A DNA stretch of 40,766 nucleotides from an uncultured Pirellula sp. Its GTDB lineage: Bacteria > Planctomycetota > Planctomycetia > Pirellulales > Pirellulaceae. A model generated the notes under the pieces. That model did not search any database, was not told the origin of the DNA, and was given only the letters and a program-made list of their open reading frames with translations. The DNA lies in NCBI GenBank assembly GCA_903920425.1, contig CAIXME010000762.1:1-40766 (forward strand). The letters run 5' to 3'. The position numbers and the translations under genes are program-made. This document shows positions 11,137 to 21,962 of the stretch, in pieces; the first letter of the stretch is position 1, and each line of letters opens with the position of its first letter.

Positions 11137-12531
11137 GTGGCGGGCCATGGCTTGTATTTCCCCAGCGAGCAAACGTTGAATAGCCAATCTCATCCGTCTT
11201 CCGCAGAACGAGAGTCTCAGCTAAGCCCTCCGCTTGCGAAATCGCCGAATCAGGATGCGTTGAAGTTGACAACTGGACTGCAACGCTGGACCGCAATCTG
11301 TAGCCTAGCCTTGCTGGCATCGACATGGCGATTGTGGACGCCGCAAAACATTTACCCACAAATCCCTGCATTTGCGGCATTGTGTTCTGCACCGACGTGG
11401 CTGGACTGGACAGCACTATCGACGTTGATTTTCGGACTGGGATTGTTAGTAGCTAACCGCTCACCACGATACCGCAGTGGCGGTTGCGGTTGCGTATTGC
11501 TTTCGCTTGCGATGTTGATTTGCCTCGATCAACACCGGCTGCAAGCATGGGCCTATCAACTACTTCTGTTCGTGACCTTCTGGCTACTGTGCGAAAGCCC
11601 GACTTCGCTCAAATGGATCACACGGCTGATTATCAGTGTCTACTGCTACTCCGCGATAGGAAAACTGGACTACGAATTCTTGCACACGGTAGGACAGCAA
11701 ATGACACAAGCAGGGAGCAAATGGTTCTTTCGCGACCCAGCGACGAGCCCTACGTCTTTTAGCCCATGGATTGTCGCATTGATTCCGATTGCCGAGTTGG
11801 CGATCGCAGCCGGACTGGCATGGCCAAGAAGTCGTCGCGTCGCAGGAGTTTTTGCGATCTTCATGCATCTTGTTCTCTTGATGATTTTGGGCCCTTTAGG
11901 ACTGAACCATCAAGCTGGCGTCTTGATCTGGAATATTCAGTTCCTAGGTCAGGCAGTGTTCTTGTTCCAATGGATCCCAGCAGCAAAACTTGCAACAGTA
12001 GTTTCTCATGGGAACGAGAATGCTTGGTACCGTACCGTTGGCAATTGCTCCGTCGCAAGTATCGCGATTCTTGTCATGGTATTGCCCTGTACCGAGCGAT
12101 TCGGATTGTGGGACCACTGGCCTAGCTGGGCTTTGTATGCTCCCCATAGCAGCCGCGTTCGAGTCGAAATCGCCAGCACGCGCGTCGAACAATTGCCTAA
12201 GGAGTTTGCTTCGCTCATCAGCCCTTTAGACAACACGGAAGCATCCATTGCTCAATGGGTGGCCGTTCCGCTCGATTCATGGTCGCTGCATACTCTCAAA
12301 ACGCCCATCTATCCTCAGTCTCGCTTTCAACTCGGTGTAGCGAGACACTTGGCCCAATGGGTGGACGCCGAGCTTGAAATGCGAATCATAGTACTAGGAC
12401 CGGCGAACCGGTTTACAGGTCAGAGGTCAACCGTCGTCCTAGAAGGTAATTCCGACATAGATAAAGCGGGGCGGGCATATTGGTTCAATACCGTGCCGCG
12501 TCGCACCAACGATGACACGCAGCGGCTATGA
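11137..12531 (+). CDS. Multi-pass membrane protein, possibly MauE/DoxX/HTTM-like
   Basis: 464-aa ORF with multiple hydrophobic segments and ISVYCYSAIGKLDYEFLHTVGQQMTQAG; family assignment tentative. Confidence 0.65.
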   Translation: MAGHGLYFPSEQTLNSQSHPSSAERESQLSPPLAKSPNQDALKLTTGLQRWTAICSLALLASTWRLWTPQNIYPQIPAFAALCSAPTWLDWTALSTLIFGLGLLVANRSPRYRSGGCGCVLLSLAMLICLDQHRLQAWAYQLLLFVTFWLLCESPTSLKWITRLIISVYCYSAIGKLDYEFLHTVGQQMTQAGSKWFFRDPATSPTSFSPWIVALIPIAELAIAAGLAWPRSRRVAGVFAIFMHLVLLMILGPLGLNHQAGVLIWNIQFLGQAVFLFQWIPAAKLATVVSHGNENAWYRTVGNCSVASIAILVMVLPCTERFGLWDHWPSWALYAPHSSRVRVEIASTRVEQLPKEFASLISPLDNTEASIAQWVAVPLDSWSLHTLKTPIYPQSRFQLGVARHLAQWVDAELEMRIIVLGPANRFTGQRSTVVLEGNSDIDKAGRAYWFNTVPRRTNDDTQRL

Positions 12532-13254
12532 ACCGGCGATCCAAGCTGTTTGTGCTTTTTGAATCCGCGATATCATCAACAAAGCAACAATGCACAAAAG
12601 GATGCTAAGCGATTCCTCTATTACCGAGACCCATGTAGCACCGATGATCATGGGGATCGTGTCGGCAGCAAGCTGCAATCGCATCGAAATCTGGCCCAGG
12701 AAACCACAAACCAACCATAACGTCCACCAAAGTGGTAACACGCCAACGGGCTGTGAGTTCCATCGTTCAGGAGAATGGCTCGCGCGGTATAGCTCGCTCA
12801 TAGCGATATAGGGCCGAAACAAATTAAAGATCGGGATAAAGAAATATCCAAATGACCAACCTGGTGTGATCGTCATTCCGCGAGCACCAAAGCCGCGCAC
12901 ATTATGGTGCGCTCGAATAATAAAGAATGCAAACACGATCGCCGTTAAGATGTATTCTGCAAGCGAGACAATGGCGATCATCTGCTCACGAAGGTCGTTG
13001 CTCTCTGCCGCTTCGCTGCTGATCGTCGGCTGGGACAGCAAATCAATCTGCATGAGACTCGAGACAACGCTGGCGACTGCCAAGACTGCACCTAGGACAA
13101 AGAGAATGCAAAGCAATGTGCACAACGTGCGGTTGTCGTACTTCGCCTTGCGTTCATACCAAAAGGTGGATGCGTTCTCACCCGTGACATCCAACGTGGA
13201 TGTATCTAACGCCGACGGAGAGCTATATGGATTGAGGGGAGAGGATTCGGACAT
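12526..13254 (-). CDS. DUF4328-like membrane protein
   Basis: Four or more hydrophobic segments; MTITPGWSFGYFFIPIFNLFRPYIAMSELYRAS resembles the DUF4328 core. Convergent with the preceding gene; stop codons abut. Confidence 0.75.
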   Translation of the reverse strand: MSESSPLNPYSSPSALDTSTLDVTGENASTFWYERKAKYDNRTLCTLLCILFVLGAVLAVASVVSSLMQIDLLSQPTISSEAAESNDLREQMIAIVSLAEYILTAIVFAFFIIRAHHNVRGFGARGMTITPGWSFGYFFIPIFNLFRPYIAMSELYRASHSPERWNSQPVGVLPLWWTLWLVCGFLGQISMRLQLAADTIPMIIGATWVSVIEESLSILLCIVALLMISRIQKAQTAWIAGS

Positions 13255-13475
13255 GGCGTGACAGCTCCAGAGATAAATTAACGTAGAAGAATGCGAGGTC
13301 GAAAATATATCAAATCTCTTGCGACGGGTGTGTCTTGGGACGGAGACAAAATATCATGAAAAACCTAATTCAAACGGAACAGGACATGGCAACCTCATTG
13401 TTGGTTAGAGTATGTTGTTGAAATGAATGATTCGGTGACGTTGACCATTCCCTCCTCAAAGCCCCCCTCCCCAAA

Positions 13476-14759
13476 ATGCAACGACGCAATTTTCTTACAG
13501 GTACTTCCGTTAGCTTAGCCATGTCCACGATGGTTGCAGCGAGATCTCGTTTGTCTGCCGCGCCGAGCAATGCACCGCGAGTGGTGGTGGGCATGATGGG
13601 CCTCAGTCGCGGAAAGGATCTCGCAGCCGACCTATTGAAGATTCCTGGCGTCGAAATCAAATACGCATGCGATACCGATACATCGAGAGCAGCTGCGGGA
13701 ACCAAGTTCATCAACGAGGCTGGAGGCAAAGCGATTGCTGTTCAAGACTTTCGAACCATCCTTGACGACAAGGAAGTGGATGCGCTCTTTTGCGCAGCCC
13801 CTAATCACTGGCACGGGCCGGCAACCATCTTAGGATGCAAAGCCGGCAAGCATGTTTATGTTGAGAAGCCAGCATGCCACAACCCCCAAGAAGGCGAGTG
13901 GATGGTGCGAGCCGCAGAACAAGCCCAGCGCTGTGTCCAAGTTGGCAATCAACGACGCAGCAGTATCGGTTTTCAATCTGCCATTGCAAAGCTCCATGCA
14001 GGTTCGATCGGCAAACCTTATCTGGCCCGTGCTTTCTTTAACCGTATGCGAGGCTCGATTGGCACCAAGATGGACTCGGTCCCACCGTCGACTCTCGATT
14101 ATGAACTATGGCAAGGTCCTGCACCTCGTCGAGCCTTTCGCGACAATGTAGTGCACTACAACTGGCATTGGTTTTGGAATTGGGGCAATGGAGAGCTGGG
14201 CAACAATGGCGTGCACGGACTAGACATATGCCGTTGGGGGTTGCAAGTCGATTACCCCAATCGCACCGTCTCCAGCGGTGGTCGTTATTGCCATCGCGAT
14301 GATCAAGAGACACCCGACACGCAAACTGTTTCCTGGCAATTCGAGGGAGGCAAAGAGATCTGTTACCAGGGCCTCTCGTGTACGCAGCGAGCGCCGGGCC
14401 CCTTTGTATCCTTTTATGGAACGGAGGGAGCCATGGAGATCGACGCTGACGGTGGCTACAAAATTTTTGACGCAGCCAACAAAGAAGTCTTCAGCGCGGA
14501 AAAGACGGGCTGGGGACAGATGGAGCACATCCAGAACTTCATCGACTCCATCCGCGCCAACGATCCGTCCAAGCTCAATCAACCGATATTGAGCGGTCAC
14601 AAAAGTACGTTGCTTTGCCATCTTGGAAATGCAGCACATCGCACCGACCGAATCCTGCACTCCGACGTAAAAGATGGACGATGGACCGATGCGGACATTC
14701 CCAAAAATCTATGGCGTCGCGATTACGACCCATCGTGGGAAAAACAGATCTCGGAATAG
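13476..14759 (+). CDS. Gfo/Idh/MocA family oxidoreductase with Tat-like signal
   Basis: MQRRNFLTGTSVSLAMS Tat-like leader; VVVGMMGLSRGKDLAADLLKIPGVEIKYACDTD Rossmann start; DALFCAAPNHWHGPATILGCKAGKHVYVEKPACHNPQEGEWMVRAA. Confidence 0.93.
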   Translation: MQRRNFLTGTSVSLAMSTMVAARSRLSAAPSNAPRVVVGMMGLSRGKDLAADLLKIPGVEIKYACDTDTSRAAAGTKFINEAGGKAIAVQDFRTILDDKEVDALFCAAPNHWHGPATILGCKAGKHVYVEKPACHNPQEGEWMVRAAEQAQRCVQVGNQRRSSIGFQSAIAKLHAGSIGKPYLARAFFNRMRGSIGTKMDSVPPSTLDYELWQGPAPRRAFRDNVVHYNWHWFWNWGNGELGNNGVHGLDICRWGLQVDYPNRTVSSGGRYCHRDDQETPDTQTVSWQFEGGKEICYQGLSCTQRAPGPFVSFYGTEGAMEIDADGGYKIFDAANKEVFSAEKTGWGQMEHIQNFIDSIRANDPSKLNQPILSGHKSTLLCHLGNAAHRTDRILHSDVKDGRWTDADIPKNLWRRDYDPSWEKQISE

Positions 14760-15034
14760 CACCTGCAATCGGCCAATGCAAAAATGGCGTTCTAGTCTCG
14801 ATCTAAAGCCTAAAGCAATTTGAGATAGCGGCTGCATGTACCGTCCGGTGATTCAGGTTCCACGCTAGAACCAATTCCACCTGTAGAGAGTTGATTTAGG
14901 GTTGCATGTGCGGCAAGCCGTTACAACTAGAATAACCCTACGCAGAGGCGGGTCAGCGATGGCAATGGACTTCTAGCCGCGAGTTTTGATTAATACAACA
15001 GCCCCGTCTGCACCGTCACGCCATCAAAGTGTGT

Positions 15035-15054
15035 CGGATTTTTTGAAAAATCCG
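15035..15054. other. Perfect 9-bp inverted repeat upstream of a DUF1559 gene
   Basis: CGGATTTTT-TG-AAAAATCCG at 15035-15054. No T-tract follows on the + strand; function unknown. Confidence 0.5.
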
Positions 15055-15155
15055 GTTAAACAGCACTTAAATTGCAGGTACAATTTCGAAATAAACAACC
15101 GAAGCCTCACTCTTTGACAACTCAACACCCCAAATCTTCCGCGGAACCCGCAATC

Positions 15156-16181
15156 ATGCGTTCAAAGAATCGTCGAGCCCACAGAAAGAGTGCATTTACG
15201 CTAGTTGAGCTTCTAGTCGTCATCGCAATCATCGGTATTTTGGTTGGGCTGCTTTTGCCGGCCGTCCAGGCGGCACGCGAAGCCGCTCGAGCCATGCAAT
15301 GCAAAAACAATCTGCATCAAATTGCGTTGGCCGTCGATAACTTTCACGCCGCCCAGAAATGCTTTCCACCGGCTCGCTACCAGCCTCGACCGGGAGACCC
15401 TGCTTCGTTGGCATGCGGAGGCAAAGAGACAACTTGGCTCGTGCGAATTATGCCATACATGGAGGCCCGAGTCGTCGAACAAGGTTGGGATTACTCCATG
15501 CCTTATAGCGACCACCCTGAAGAAGTACGGATAAAGACGTTACCAACCTATTGCTGCCCGGCGCGTCGCTCTGCAGGCGAAGCCAAAGGGAACGGTCAAG
15601 TTGTCGGTTCCGGAACGGTATGGATCACACTGCCGTGCGGATGCCGCATCCCTGTACCAGGCTCTGGTGGTGGATCTGCTACCGGTGCTGTTGGGGATTA
15701 TGGGGCTAACCACGGAGACCTATCTCCTGGCTCCTCAGGGCTTGCAACAGATTTCAGCTTTGGCGGTAACGGCACAGGTCCCATCATCTCCAGTCGCGCC
15801 ACGTGCAACGATGGGATCCCTCGCAACTGGCAAGACAGAATAGCGCACCGCCACGTTACCGACGGCTTGAGCAACACGTTCCTCGTAGGAGAGATGCACG
15901 TTCCCATGGGAAAATTGGGGCAGTCGCCACAAGACGCGTTCATCTTCAACGGCGACAACGTTTTTAACTTCGCTCGACTTGGTGGCCCAACAATGCCCAT
16001 CGCCACGGACTTGAGAGGCGAAGGAAACAATTTGGTGCGATGGGGAAGCTGGCACGTGGGGTACTGTCAGTTTGCAGCTGCAGACGGCAGCATTCGTGCC
16101 ATCAGCAATCAAATCGATACCGATACGCTTGGGCGCCTTTGCAACCGAGCTGATGGCGAACCGGTCAATTTCGAAGAATAG
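15156..16181 (+). CDS. DUF1559 domain-containing prepilin-like protein
   Basis: [49 protein letters not shown]...[26 protein letters not shown]. Internal Met at 15156 preferred; the track ORF starts at 15072. Confidence 0.95.
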   Translation: MRSKNRRAHRKSAFTLVELLVVIAIIGILVGLLLPAVQAAREAARAMQCKNNLHQIALAVDNFHAAQKCFPPARYQPRPGDPASLACGGKETTWLVRIMPYMEARVVEQGWDYSMPYSDHPEEVRIKTLPTYCCPARRSAGEAKGNGQVVGSGTVWITLPCGCRIPVPGSGGGSATGAVGDYGANHGDLSPGSSGLATDFSFGGNGTGPIISSRATCNDGIPRNWQDRIAHRHVTDGLSNTFLVGEMHVPMGKLGQSPQDAFIFNGDNVFNFARLGGPTMPIATDLRGEGNNLVRWGSWHVGYCQFAAADGSIRAISNQIDTDTLGRLCNRADGEPVNFEE

Positions 16182-16184
16182 CAA

Positions 16185-16673
16185 ATGCCGACCAAATTCC
16201 TTTCGATACTATTCTTTATCGCTATTGCCTGCCCAACCTTGATGGGCTGCCGCGATAGCAAACTCAAGACATTCCCAACTCGCGGCAAAGTTGTCTTTGC
16301 AGATGGCACACCGGTCAAAGTTGGAACGATCGAATGCAAATCGCTACAACATGGCGTTCAAGCGTCCGGCACGATCGAGCTCGACGGAACGTTTTCTTTG
16401 ACGACCTATGTGCAAGGCGATGGTGCCGTTGCCGGGTCGCATCAATGTGTGATTGTGCAATTTATTCAAACAGAGAACATTCCGAATTACAAACCATCCA
16501 CACTGGGAGTGGTAAACAGGAAACACGCATCGTACTCGACGTCTGGATTGCATTTCGATGTCTCGCCTACCGGCCCCAATGAAATCGTGATCGAGGTGCA
16601 AGGGGTAGAATCCGCTAGCGCCAGCAGCCAAGAATCGCACGGGCACGATTCGGATCACGCGCCCAAGCCTTAA
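16185..16673 (+). CDS. Small lipoprotein, carboxypeptidase-regulatory-like
   Basis: Lipobox MPTKFLSILFFIAIACPTLMGC, then TRGKVVFADGTPVKVGTIECKSLQHGVQASGTIELDGTFSLTTY. Starts 4 bp after the DUF1559 stop. Confidence 0.85.
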   Translation: MPTKFLSILFFIAIACPTLMGCRDSKLKTFPTRGKVVFADGTPVKVGTIECKSLQHGVQASGTIELDGTFSLTTYVQGDGAVAGSHQCVIVQFIQTENIPNYKPSTLGVVNRKHASYSTSGLHFDVSPTGPNEIVIEVQGVESASASSQESHGHDSDHAPKP

Positions 16674-16977
16674 CGAAGAGCTAACCCATTCAATCTGAAC
16701 TCTTCTCTGCCTCTGCGGCTCTGTGTGAGGCAGCAAACCTGGACACAAACATCGGAACGCGACCTCACATAAAACCAGGTCGTTAGGCCCTTCTTTATTC
16801 AGGCCCTCTGTTCCCGCCATTTTTTGAGGGGAGTCTCTCCGGCCGGTGACTATCCGTTTCGCGGATCGCAATCAAATCGCTCCCATTGGGTGGCTGGCAA
16901 GGTTCTTCAGAATAACGGCCGCGGTTTGGTACGAAATTTGTTAGTGAGCCAATGAGCCCGTTTTGCCGTAGGTCGTT

Positions 16978-18555
16978 TTGGCAAATGGTGCGAAGAAATC
17001 CCCGTACGTAATGCGAGCAAATCAAATGAACCGATCACTTGGAAACTGGAAACTGTTGATCTTGACGATCGTTTTTGGTGTGCCGGTAGGTTACTGGCTG
17101 TATTCTCATCCTGCGACACCTCCGTCCGCGGTTTATGCACAGCAAGTTGTCGAAGCTCAGCAAGCGCGAGGCGGACTCGATATTCCGGCCAGCGTCGCGG
17201 GTGCGGATCAGCTTTCGAGAGTCTTTCGCGATGTCTCGAAATCGCTCAAACCCTCGGTGGTGAGCATTAAAAACGTCGTGGAACGCTCTATTCGTACGGG
17301 CAGCCGTTCGCGAGGCCGAGCCTCAGGTTTACCGCCGGAAATCGAGCAACTGCTCCGTGGTCAACTCGATGGTTTTGGTGGAGATGCAGGCGACGAAAGC
17401 GATTTACCAAAGGGTCGTTTTGAGAATGGACTCGGGTCCGGAGTCATCGTACGCGAAGATGGATACATCTTGACCAACAATCACGTTGTTGAAGGCGCGA
17501 GCGTGCTGGAAGTGGTACTCTCTGACGACCGTAAACTTGATGCAAAAGTGGTCGGGACCGATCCTCGTACCGATTTGGCCGTTCTCAAAATCGAAGCGTC
17601 AGGTCTAGTCGCTGCTCGCCTGGGCAATTCCGGGAACATGGAAGTGGGCGATTGGGTGATTGCCATCGGAAGCCCATTTGGATTAGCCCAGACTGTCACC
17701 GCCGGGATTGTGAGCGCTACGAACCGAACCGATCAAGGAATCACGCCATACGATAGCTTCATTCAAACCGACGCTGCAATCAATCCAGGCAATAGTGGTG
17801 GCCCCCTTTTAAATCTGCGGGGCGAGGTCATCGGAATAAACACGGCGATCGCATCCCGCAGTGGAGGGTACAACGGGATCTGCTTTGCGGTACCAAGTAA
17901 CACAGCCCAACGCGTTCTCGACGACTTGATCAACAAGGGGCGAGTGACGCGTGGCGTGATCGGTATCACACCTGCAACCTTGACACCTCAGTTGGCCGAC
18001 AAATTATCGCTGCCGCAGGACATGAAAGGGGCTGTGGTCGCATCCGTAACGAAGGGCTTGCCTGCGGCCAAAGCAGGGATCAAAGAGGGGGATGTTATCA
18101 CGGCCATCAATGGTACCGCGATCACCTCGGATGCTGGAATGCGACGCACGATCGGCGAAACCAAGCCAGGTTCGCAAGTTCGTGTAAGTTACGTACGCGA
18201 CGGCAGACCAGCCGAAGTTGTTGTGCTAGTCGAAGAGTTGAATGAGAAACAGCTCGCTATGTCCATGGGTGAAGGCGCGGAAGCGTTGGGAATCAATGTC
18301 GGCACCGTTTCGGAAGAGGCCATGGAAGAGTATGGACTCAAGCCAGGCCAAGGGGTCGAAGTCAAAGGTGTCAACCGAAAGAGCCCACTCGGCTCTTTGA
18401 TTCCGCCAGGGGTAGTGATCCTTTCCGTGAATGGAACTAACATCACTTCGCCTGACGAATTCGTCGCAGCGGTCGACGCCGCGAGAAAAAAGGGAATGAT
18501 TAAACTCACCGTCCGTGATTCCGAAGCCGACAAAATGGTCCAAATTCGGCTATAA
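16978..18555 (+). CDS. HtrA/Deg family trypsin-like serine protease with PDZ domains
   Basis: GLGSGVIVREDGYILTNNHVVEGA (His), DPRTDLAVLKIEA (Asp), QTDAAINPGNSGGPLLNLRGEVIGINTAIASRSGGYNGICFAVPSN (Ser), followed by PDZ segments (GLPAAKAGIKEGDVITAINGTAI; GVVILSVNGTNITSPDEFVAAV). Start could be 17011 or 17026. Confidence 0.95.
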   Translation: MANGAKKSPYVMRANQMNRSLGNWKLLILTIVFGVPVGYWLYSHPATPPSAVYAQQVVEAQQARGGLDIPASVAGADQLSRVFRDVSKSLKPSVVSIKNVVERSIRTGSRSRGRASGLPPEIEQLLRGQLDGFGGDAGDESDLPKGRFENGLGSGVIVREDGYILTNNHVVEGASVLEVVLSDDRKLDAKVVGTDPRTDLAVLKIEASGLVAARLGNSGNMEVGDWVIAIGSPFGLAQTVTAGIVSATNRTDQGITPYDSFIQTDAAINPGNSGGPLLNLRGEVIGINTAIASRSGGYNGICFAVPSNTAQRVLDDLINKGRVTRGVIGITPATLTPQLADKLSLPQDMKGAVVASVTKGLPAAKAGIKEGDVITAINGTAITSDAGMRRTIGETKPGSQVRVSYVRDGRPAEVVVLVEELNEKQLAMSMGEGAEALGINVGTVSEEAMEEYGLKPGQGVEVKGVNRKSPLGSLIPPGVVILSVNGTNITSPDEFVAAVDAARKKGMIKLTVRDSEADKMVQIRL

Positions 18556-18590
18556 AGCGGCCGTTAAGTAACAACCATTTGCCAAACGCA

Positions 18591-18627
18591 GGCACTCATC
18601 TTTCAGAGAAAGGTGGGTGCCTTTTTT
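18591..18627 (+). terminator. Rho-independent terminator of the htrA-like gene
   Basis: GGCACTCATCTTTC-AGA-GAAAGGTGGGTGCC (14-bp stem with two G-U wobbles, 3-nt loop) followed by TTTTTT. Confidence 0.9.
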
Positions 18628-18718
18628 ATGCGCCATCTCCCATCTCTTCAAGTTGATGCAATCTGATATTCTTTATCTGAGCGACTGGCTTTTGGCGTCG
18701 CAACGATCGAAACAATGA

Positions 18719-20569
18719 ATGGAGGATGCATCCGTGACAAACAACTCAACTACCCAGGACCACTATTCTGAGCCCTTGCTCCATGCCGTGCATCCGACTT
18801 TGGCAGCGTGGGTCGCGGAAACAGCTGCCTTATGCGAGGCAGAATCGATCGAATGGTGTGATGGCTCCCAAGGCGAGTGGGACCGGCTGACCAACAAATT
18901 GGTTGAGTCGGGTACTTTTATACGACTCAACCCCGAGTTGCATCCGAACTCGTTTCTAGCCCGAAGCAACCCATCCGACACAGCCCGCGTCGAGGATCGC
19001 ACCTTTATTTGTTCACTGCGTGAGGTGGACGCGGGTCCTACCAATAATTGGCAACCTCCCGAGGTGATGCGGAAAAAACTGACCGATCGCTTTCGTGGCT
19101 GCATGCGAGGCCGCACGTTGTATGTGGTACCGTTTTGCATGGGCCCACTCGACAGCCCGTTGGCTTTGATCGGTGTTCAACTGACCGACTCGCCTTATGT
19201 AGTCGTCAACATGCGCATCATGTGCCATATGGGCGCAGAAGTTCGCGAACGCCTCGGGACCGACGGGGCCTTCATCCCGTGCCTACACAGCGTAGGCGCG
19301 CCGCTCGGTCCAGATGAGCAAGACGTACCATGGCCATGCAACGATGAGAAGTACATCGTTCACTTTCCCGAATCGCGAGAAGTTTGGTCGTATGGAAGCG
19401 GCTACGGCGGGAACGCTTTGCTCGGTAAAAAATGCGTTGCGCTGCGAATCGCTAGCGCTATCGCTCGCGATGCAGGATGGATGGCTGAACACATGCTCAT
19501 CATGGGACTGGAATCCCCCGACGGAGCAAAGACTTACTTGACCGCGGCCTTTCCGAGCGCATGCGGGAAAACCAACTTGGCCATGATCGTGCCTCCGGAC
19601 AGCTACAGCGAACTGGGATGGAAGACGACGCTCGTGGGTGACGATATCGCTTGGCTTTGGCCCGGCAAATCGGGCAAACTGCATGCAATCAATCCCGAGA
19701 CAGGCTTCTTCGGTGTCGCCCCAGGCACGTCCTGGCAATCGAATGTCGCGGCCATGCATGCGATGTCCAAGAACACCATCTTTACCAACGTCGCGCTGAC
19801 GGACGAGGGTGGAGTATGGTGGGAAGGCCACTCTGAGCCACCTGCCCATCTCGTTGATTGGACAGGACAAGATTGGGCACCCGGTTGCGGGCGTTTAGCA
19901 GCTCATCCCAATTCCCGTTTTACAGCCCCCGCTGGCCAGTGCCCCAACATCGACCCCATGTGGCAAGACCCAGAAGGCGTTCCGATCGATGCGATTGTTT
20001 TTGGCGGCAGACGGCCCACCACGATGCCCTTGGTCTTTCAATCGTTCGATTGGACTCACGGCGTGTTTCTGGGCGCGACCCAAGGCTCTGAAACCACAGC
20101 CGCAGCGACCGGCAACGTGGGCACCGTGCGACGCGATCCGATGGCCATGCTCCCTTTCTGTGGATACAACATGGGGGATTATCTAGGCCACTGGCTGAAC
20201 ATGCGAAAGAACATCAAGCGTCTACCTCGTATTTTCCACGTGAACTGGTTCCGTAAGAACGCCAACGGCAAGTTCTTATGGCCAGGCTTTCGCGAAAACC
20301 TACGAGTACTTGAGTGGATCGTGAAGCGATGCCAGGGAAGAATTGCTGGCCACGAAACCCCCATTGGCTGGACTCCTGACTGGAAAGGGTTCTCCACCGA
20401 AGGCCTTGAGGGCTTTACGAAAGAGCAATTCGACAGCGCCATGGAATTTCGTCGCGAAGAATGGCTAGCCGAGATCACCAACCAAAATGAGTTTTTCCTG
20501 CGGCTATACCACTCCATGCCAAAAGAGCTCATGTGCCAGCGAGAATTGCTGATGGCTCGAATGGCTTAG
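18719..20569 (+). CDS. pckG: Phosphoenolpyruvate carboxykinase (GTP)
   Basis: 616 aa; [20 protein letters not shown]-loop, [53 protein letters not shown], characteristic of GTP-PEPCK. Confidence 0.97.
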   Translation: MEDASVTNNSTTQDHYSEPLLHAVHPTLAAWVAETAALCEAESIEWCDGSQGEWDRLTNKLVESGTFIRLNPELHPNSFLARSNPSDTARVEDRTFICSLREVDAGPTNNWQPPEVMRKKLTDRFRGCMRGRTLYVVPFCMGPLDSPLALIGVQLTDSPYVVVNMRIMCHMGAEVRERLGTDGAFIPCLHSVGAPLGPDEQDVPWPCNDEKYIVHFPESREVWSYGSGYGGNALLGKKCVALRIASAIARDAGWMAEHMLIMGLESPDGAKTYLTAAFPSACGKTNLAMIVPPDSYSELGWKTTLVGDDIAWLWPGKSGKLHAINPETGFFGVAPGTSWQSNVAAMHAMSKNTIFTNVALTDEGGVWWEGHSEPPAHLVDWTGQDWAPGCGRLAAHPNSRFTAPAGQCPNIDPMWQDPEGVPIDAIVFGGRRPTTMPLVFQSFDWTHGVFLGATQGSETTAAATGNVGTVRRDPMAMLPFCGYNMGDYLGHWLNMRKNIKRLPRIFHVNWFRKNANGKFLWPGFRENLRVLEWIVKRCQGRIAGHETPIGWTPDWKGFSTEGLEGFTKEQFDSAMEFRREEWLAEITNQNEFFLRLYHSMPKELMCQRELLMARMA

Positions 20570-20589
20570 GTGCAACGAGTTGCTCGCCT

Positions 20590-21456
20590 CTAGCCTCGCA
20601 TCTGACGATCCCACACGATCAATACGATACCGGCAATGATGCGGTAGATGGCAAAGGGAGTGAACCCATGCTTTCGCACCCAATGCATGAACCATGCGAT
20701 GACAATCAGGGCGACGAGAAAACTCGTCGCGAAACCGCAACTCAACGCGATCCATTGTTCGCTTGTAGGAAAAACTTCTTTGCGAAGATGCTGCAACAGC
20801 TTGAAGGTTGCAGCGGCAAACATCACCGGAATCGAGAGGAAGAAACTGAACTCCAACGCGGCACTCCGAGAAAGTCCCATGACCTGTCCCCCCGCAATCG
20901 TTGCCATCGAACGGCTGGTTCCGGGAAAGGCTGCTGCGAGGATTTGAGCCAAACCGATCGCGACTGCTTGTCGCAGGGTGACTTGGTCCAACGTCTCAGT
21001 ATGGGAGCGATTGCCGTACCAACGATCCACCGCGTACATGGCGATGCCTCCAATCAAGAGCGCCAGTCCAATCATGGTAAAGCTTCCCTCCAGAAAGTCT
21101 CCGACCAATTTGTCCATCAAGAACGCGGGGATGGCAGTAACCACAAAGCTAATCAGCACCAGCGGGAGCGGATGCGAAAGCCATATCGATTGGCGTTTGG
21201 CATTCGGCTCGTGGGGTGCACGCAATGCACTCGCAAACGAACCGACAAAGCCTAAGATTCGAGACCAAAAATAGGCGACCACCGCCAGGATAGCGCCTAG
21301 CTGAATGAACACTGCGAACATTTTCCAGAAGCTATCGGAACGGTCGAGCCCCAGCAGTTCCTGCGCAATCAGGATATGAGCGGTCGAACTGACCGGCAAG
21401 AACTCGGTTAGCCCCTCGACTACCCCTTGAATGATCGCTGCGATCCAATCGCTCAT
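20590..21456 (-). CDS. uppP: Undecaprenyl-diphosphate phosphatase
   Basis: AAIIQGVVEGLTEFLPVSSTAHILIAQELLG and IGLAQILAAAFPGTSRSMATIAGGQVMGLSRSAALEFSFFLSIPVM, the BacA/UppP signatures. Confidence 0.97.
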   Translation of the reverse strand: MSDWIAAIIQGVVEGLTEFLPVSSTAHILIAQELLGLDRSDSFWKMFAVFIQLGAILAVVAYFWSRILGFVGSFASALRAPHEPNAKRQSIWLSHPLPLVLISFVVTAIPAFLMDKLVGDFLEGSFTMIGLALLIGGIAMYAVDRWYGNRSHTETLDQVTLRQAVAIGLAQILAAAFPGTSRSMATIAGGQVMGLSRSAALEFSFFLSIPVMFAAATFKLLQHLRKEVFPTSEQWIALSCGFATSFLVALIVIAWFMHWVRKHGFTPFAIYRIIAGIVLIVWDRQMRG

Positions 21457-21634
21457 AGGTCCGTATTTTCAATAGGTTTGTGAATAAAAGCTGATCGGGC
21501 TGCCCAGGTCGATGGCGGTTGCGTCATTACGCTTTTGTTGTTAGCTCGCGGGACACTCGCCCAAAACTGCACCGAGCTTCGCGGATTCGCCCGAGCTATC
21601 TCGTTAGGTGGTTTAGCATGGCGGCGTTTAGGGC

Positions 21635-21668
21635 GAGCCAACGGACGGCTTGCGCCGTTCCGCTAACA
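21635..21668. repeat. Dispersed planctomycete-type palindromic repeat (CGGACGGCTTGCGCCGTTCCGCTAAC type)
   Basis: gcgagccaacggacggcttgcgccgttccgctaac, with a GGACGGC..GCCGTTCC inverted core. Related versions lie at 35403-35421 and 35460-35485. Confidence 0.6.
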
Positions 21669-21962
21669 ACCTGAGTGCCTGCTTGGGTATCAGGTCCAAA
21701 GCTTATCTCACATTCGCTCGGATAACAGCATTTCACATTCTGTTTTTCACACAGGTTATCGCAATCGCGGCGACTTTGACGATTGTTCGGATAGAATCGG
21801 CACCCCGGTGCTGGCTTTCGGAGAGCATCGCACACCCAACGAATCCATGGCTGGAATGTACGCGATGGCGGTCTTCTTAGTCTCCCCCCGGCGAGCAGCG
21901 TGCAAACTTCATGCAAGAGACGACCCTTCACCCTTTGCCCTGCAGTGAATACACTGCTGCAT

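Noticed and set aside
19283-19870. 195-aa minus-strand ORF inside pckG
   Set aside because: Fully antisense to a confidently identified PEPCK, with no domain signature.
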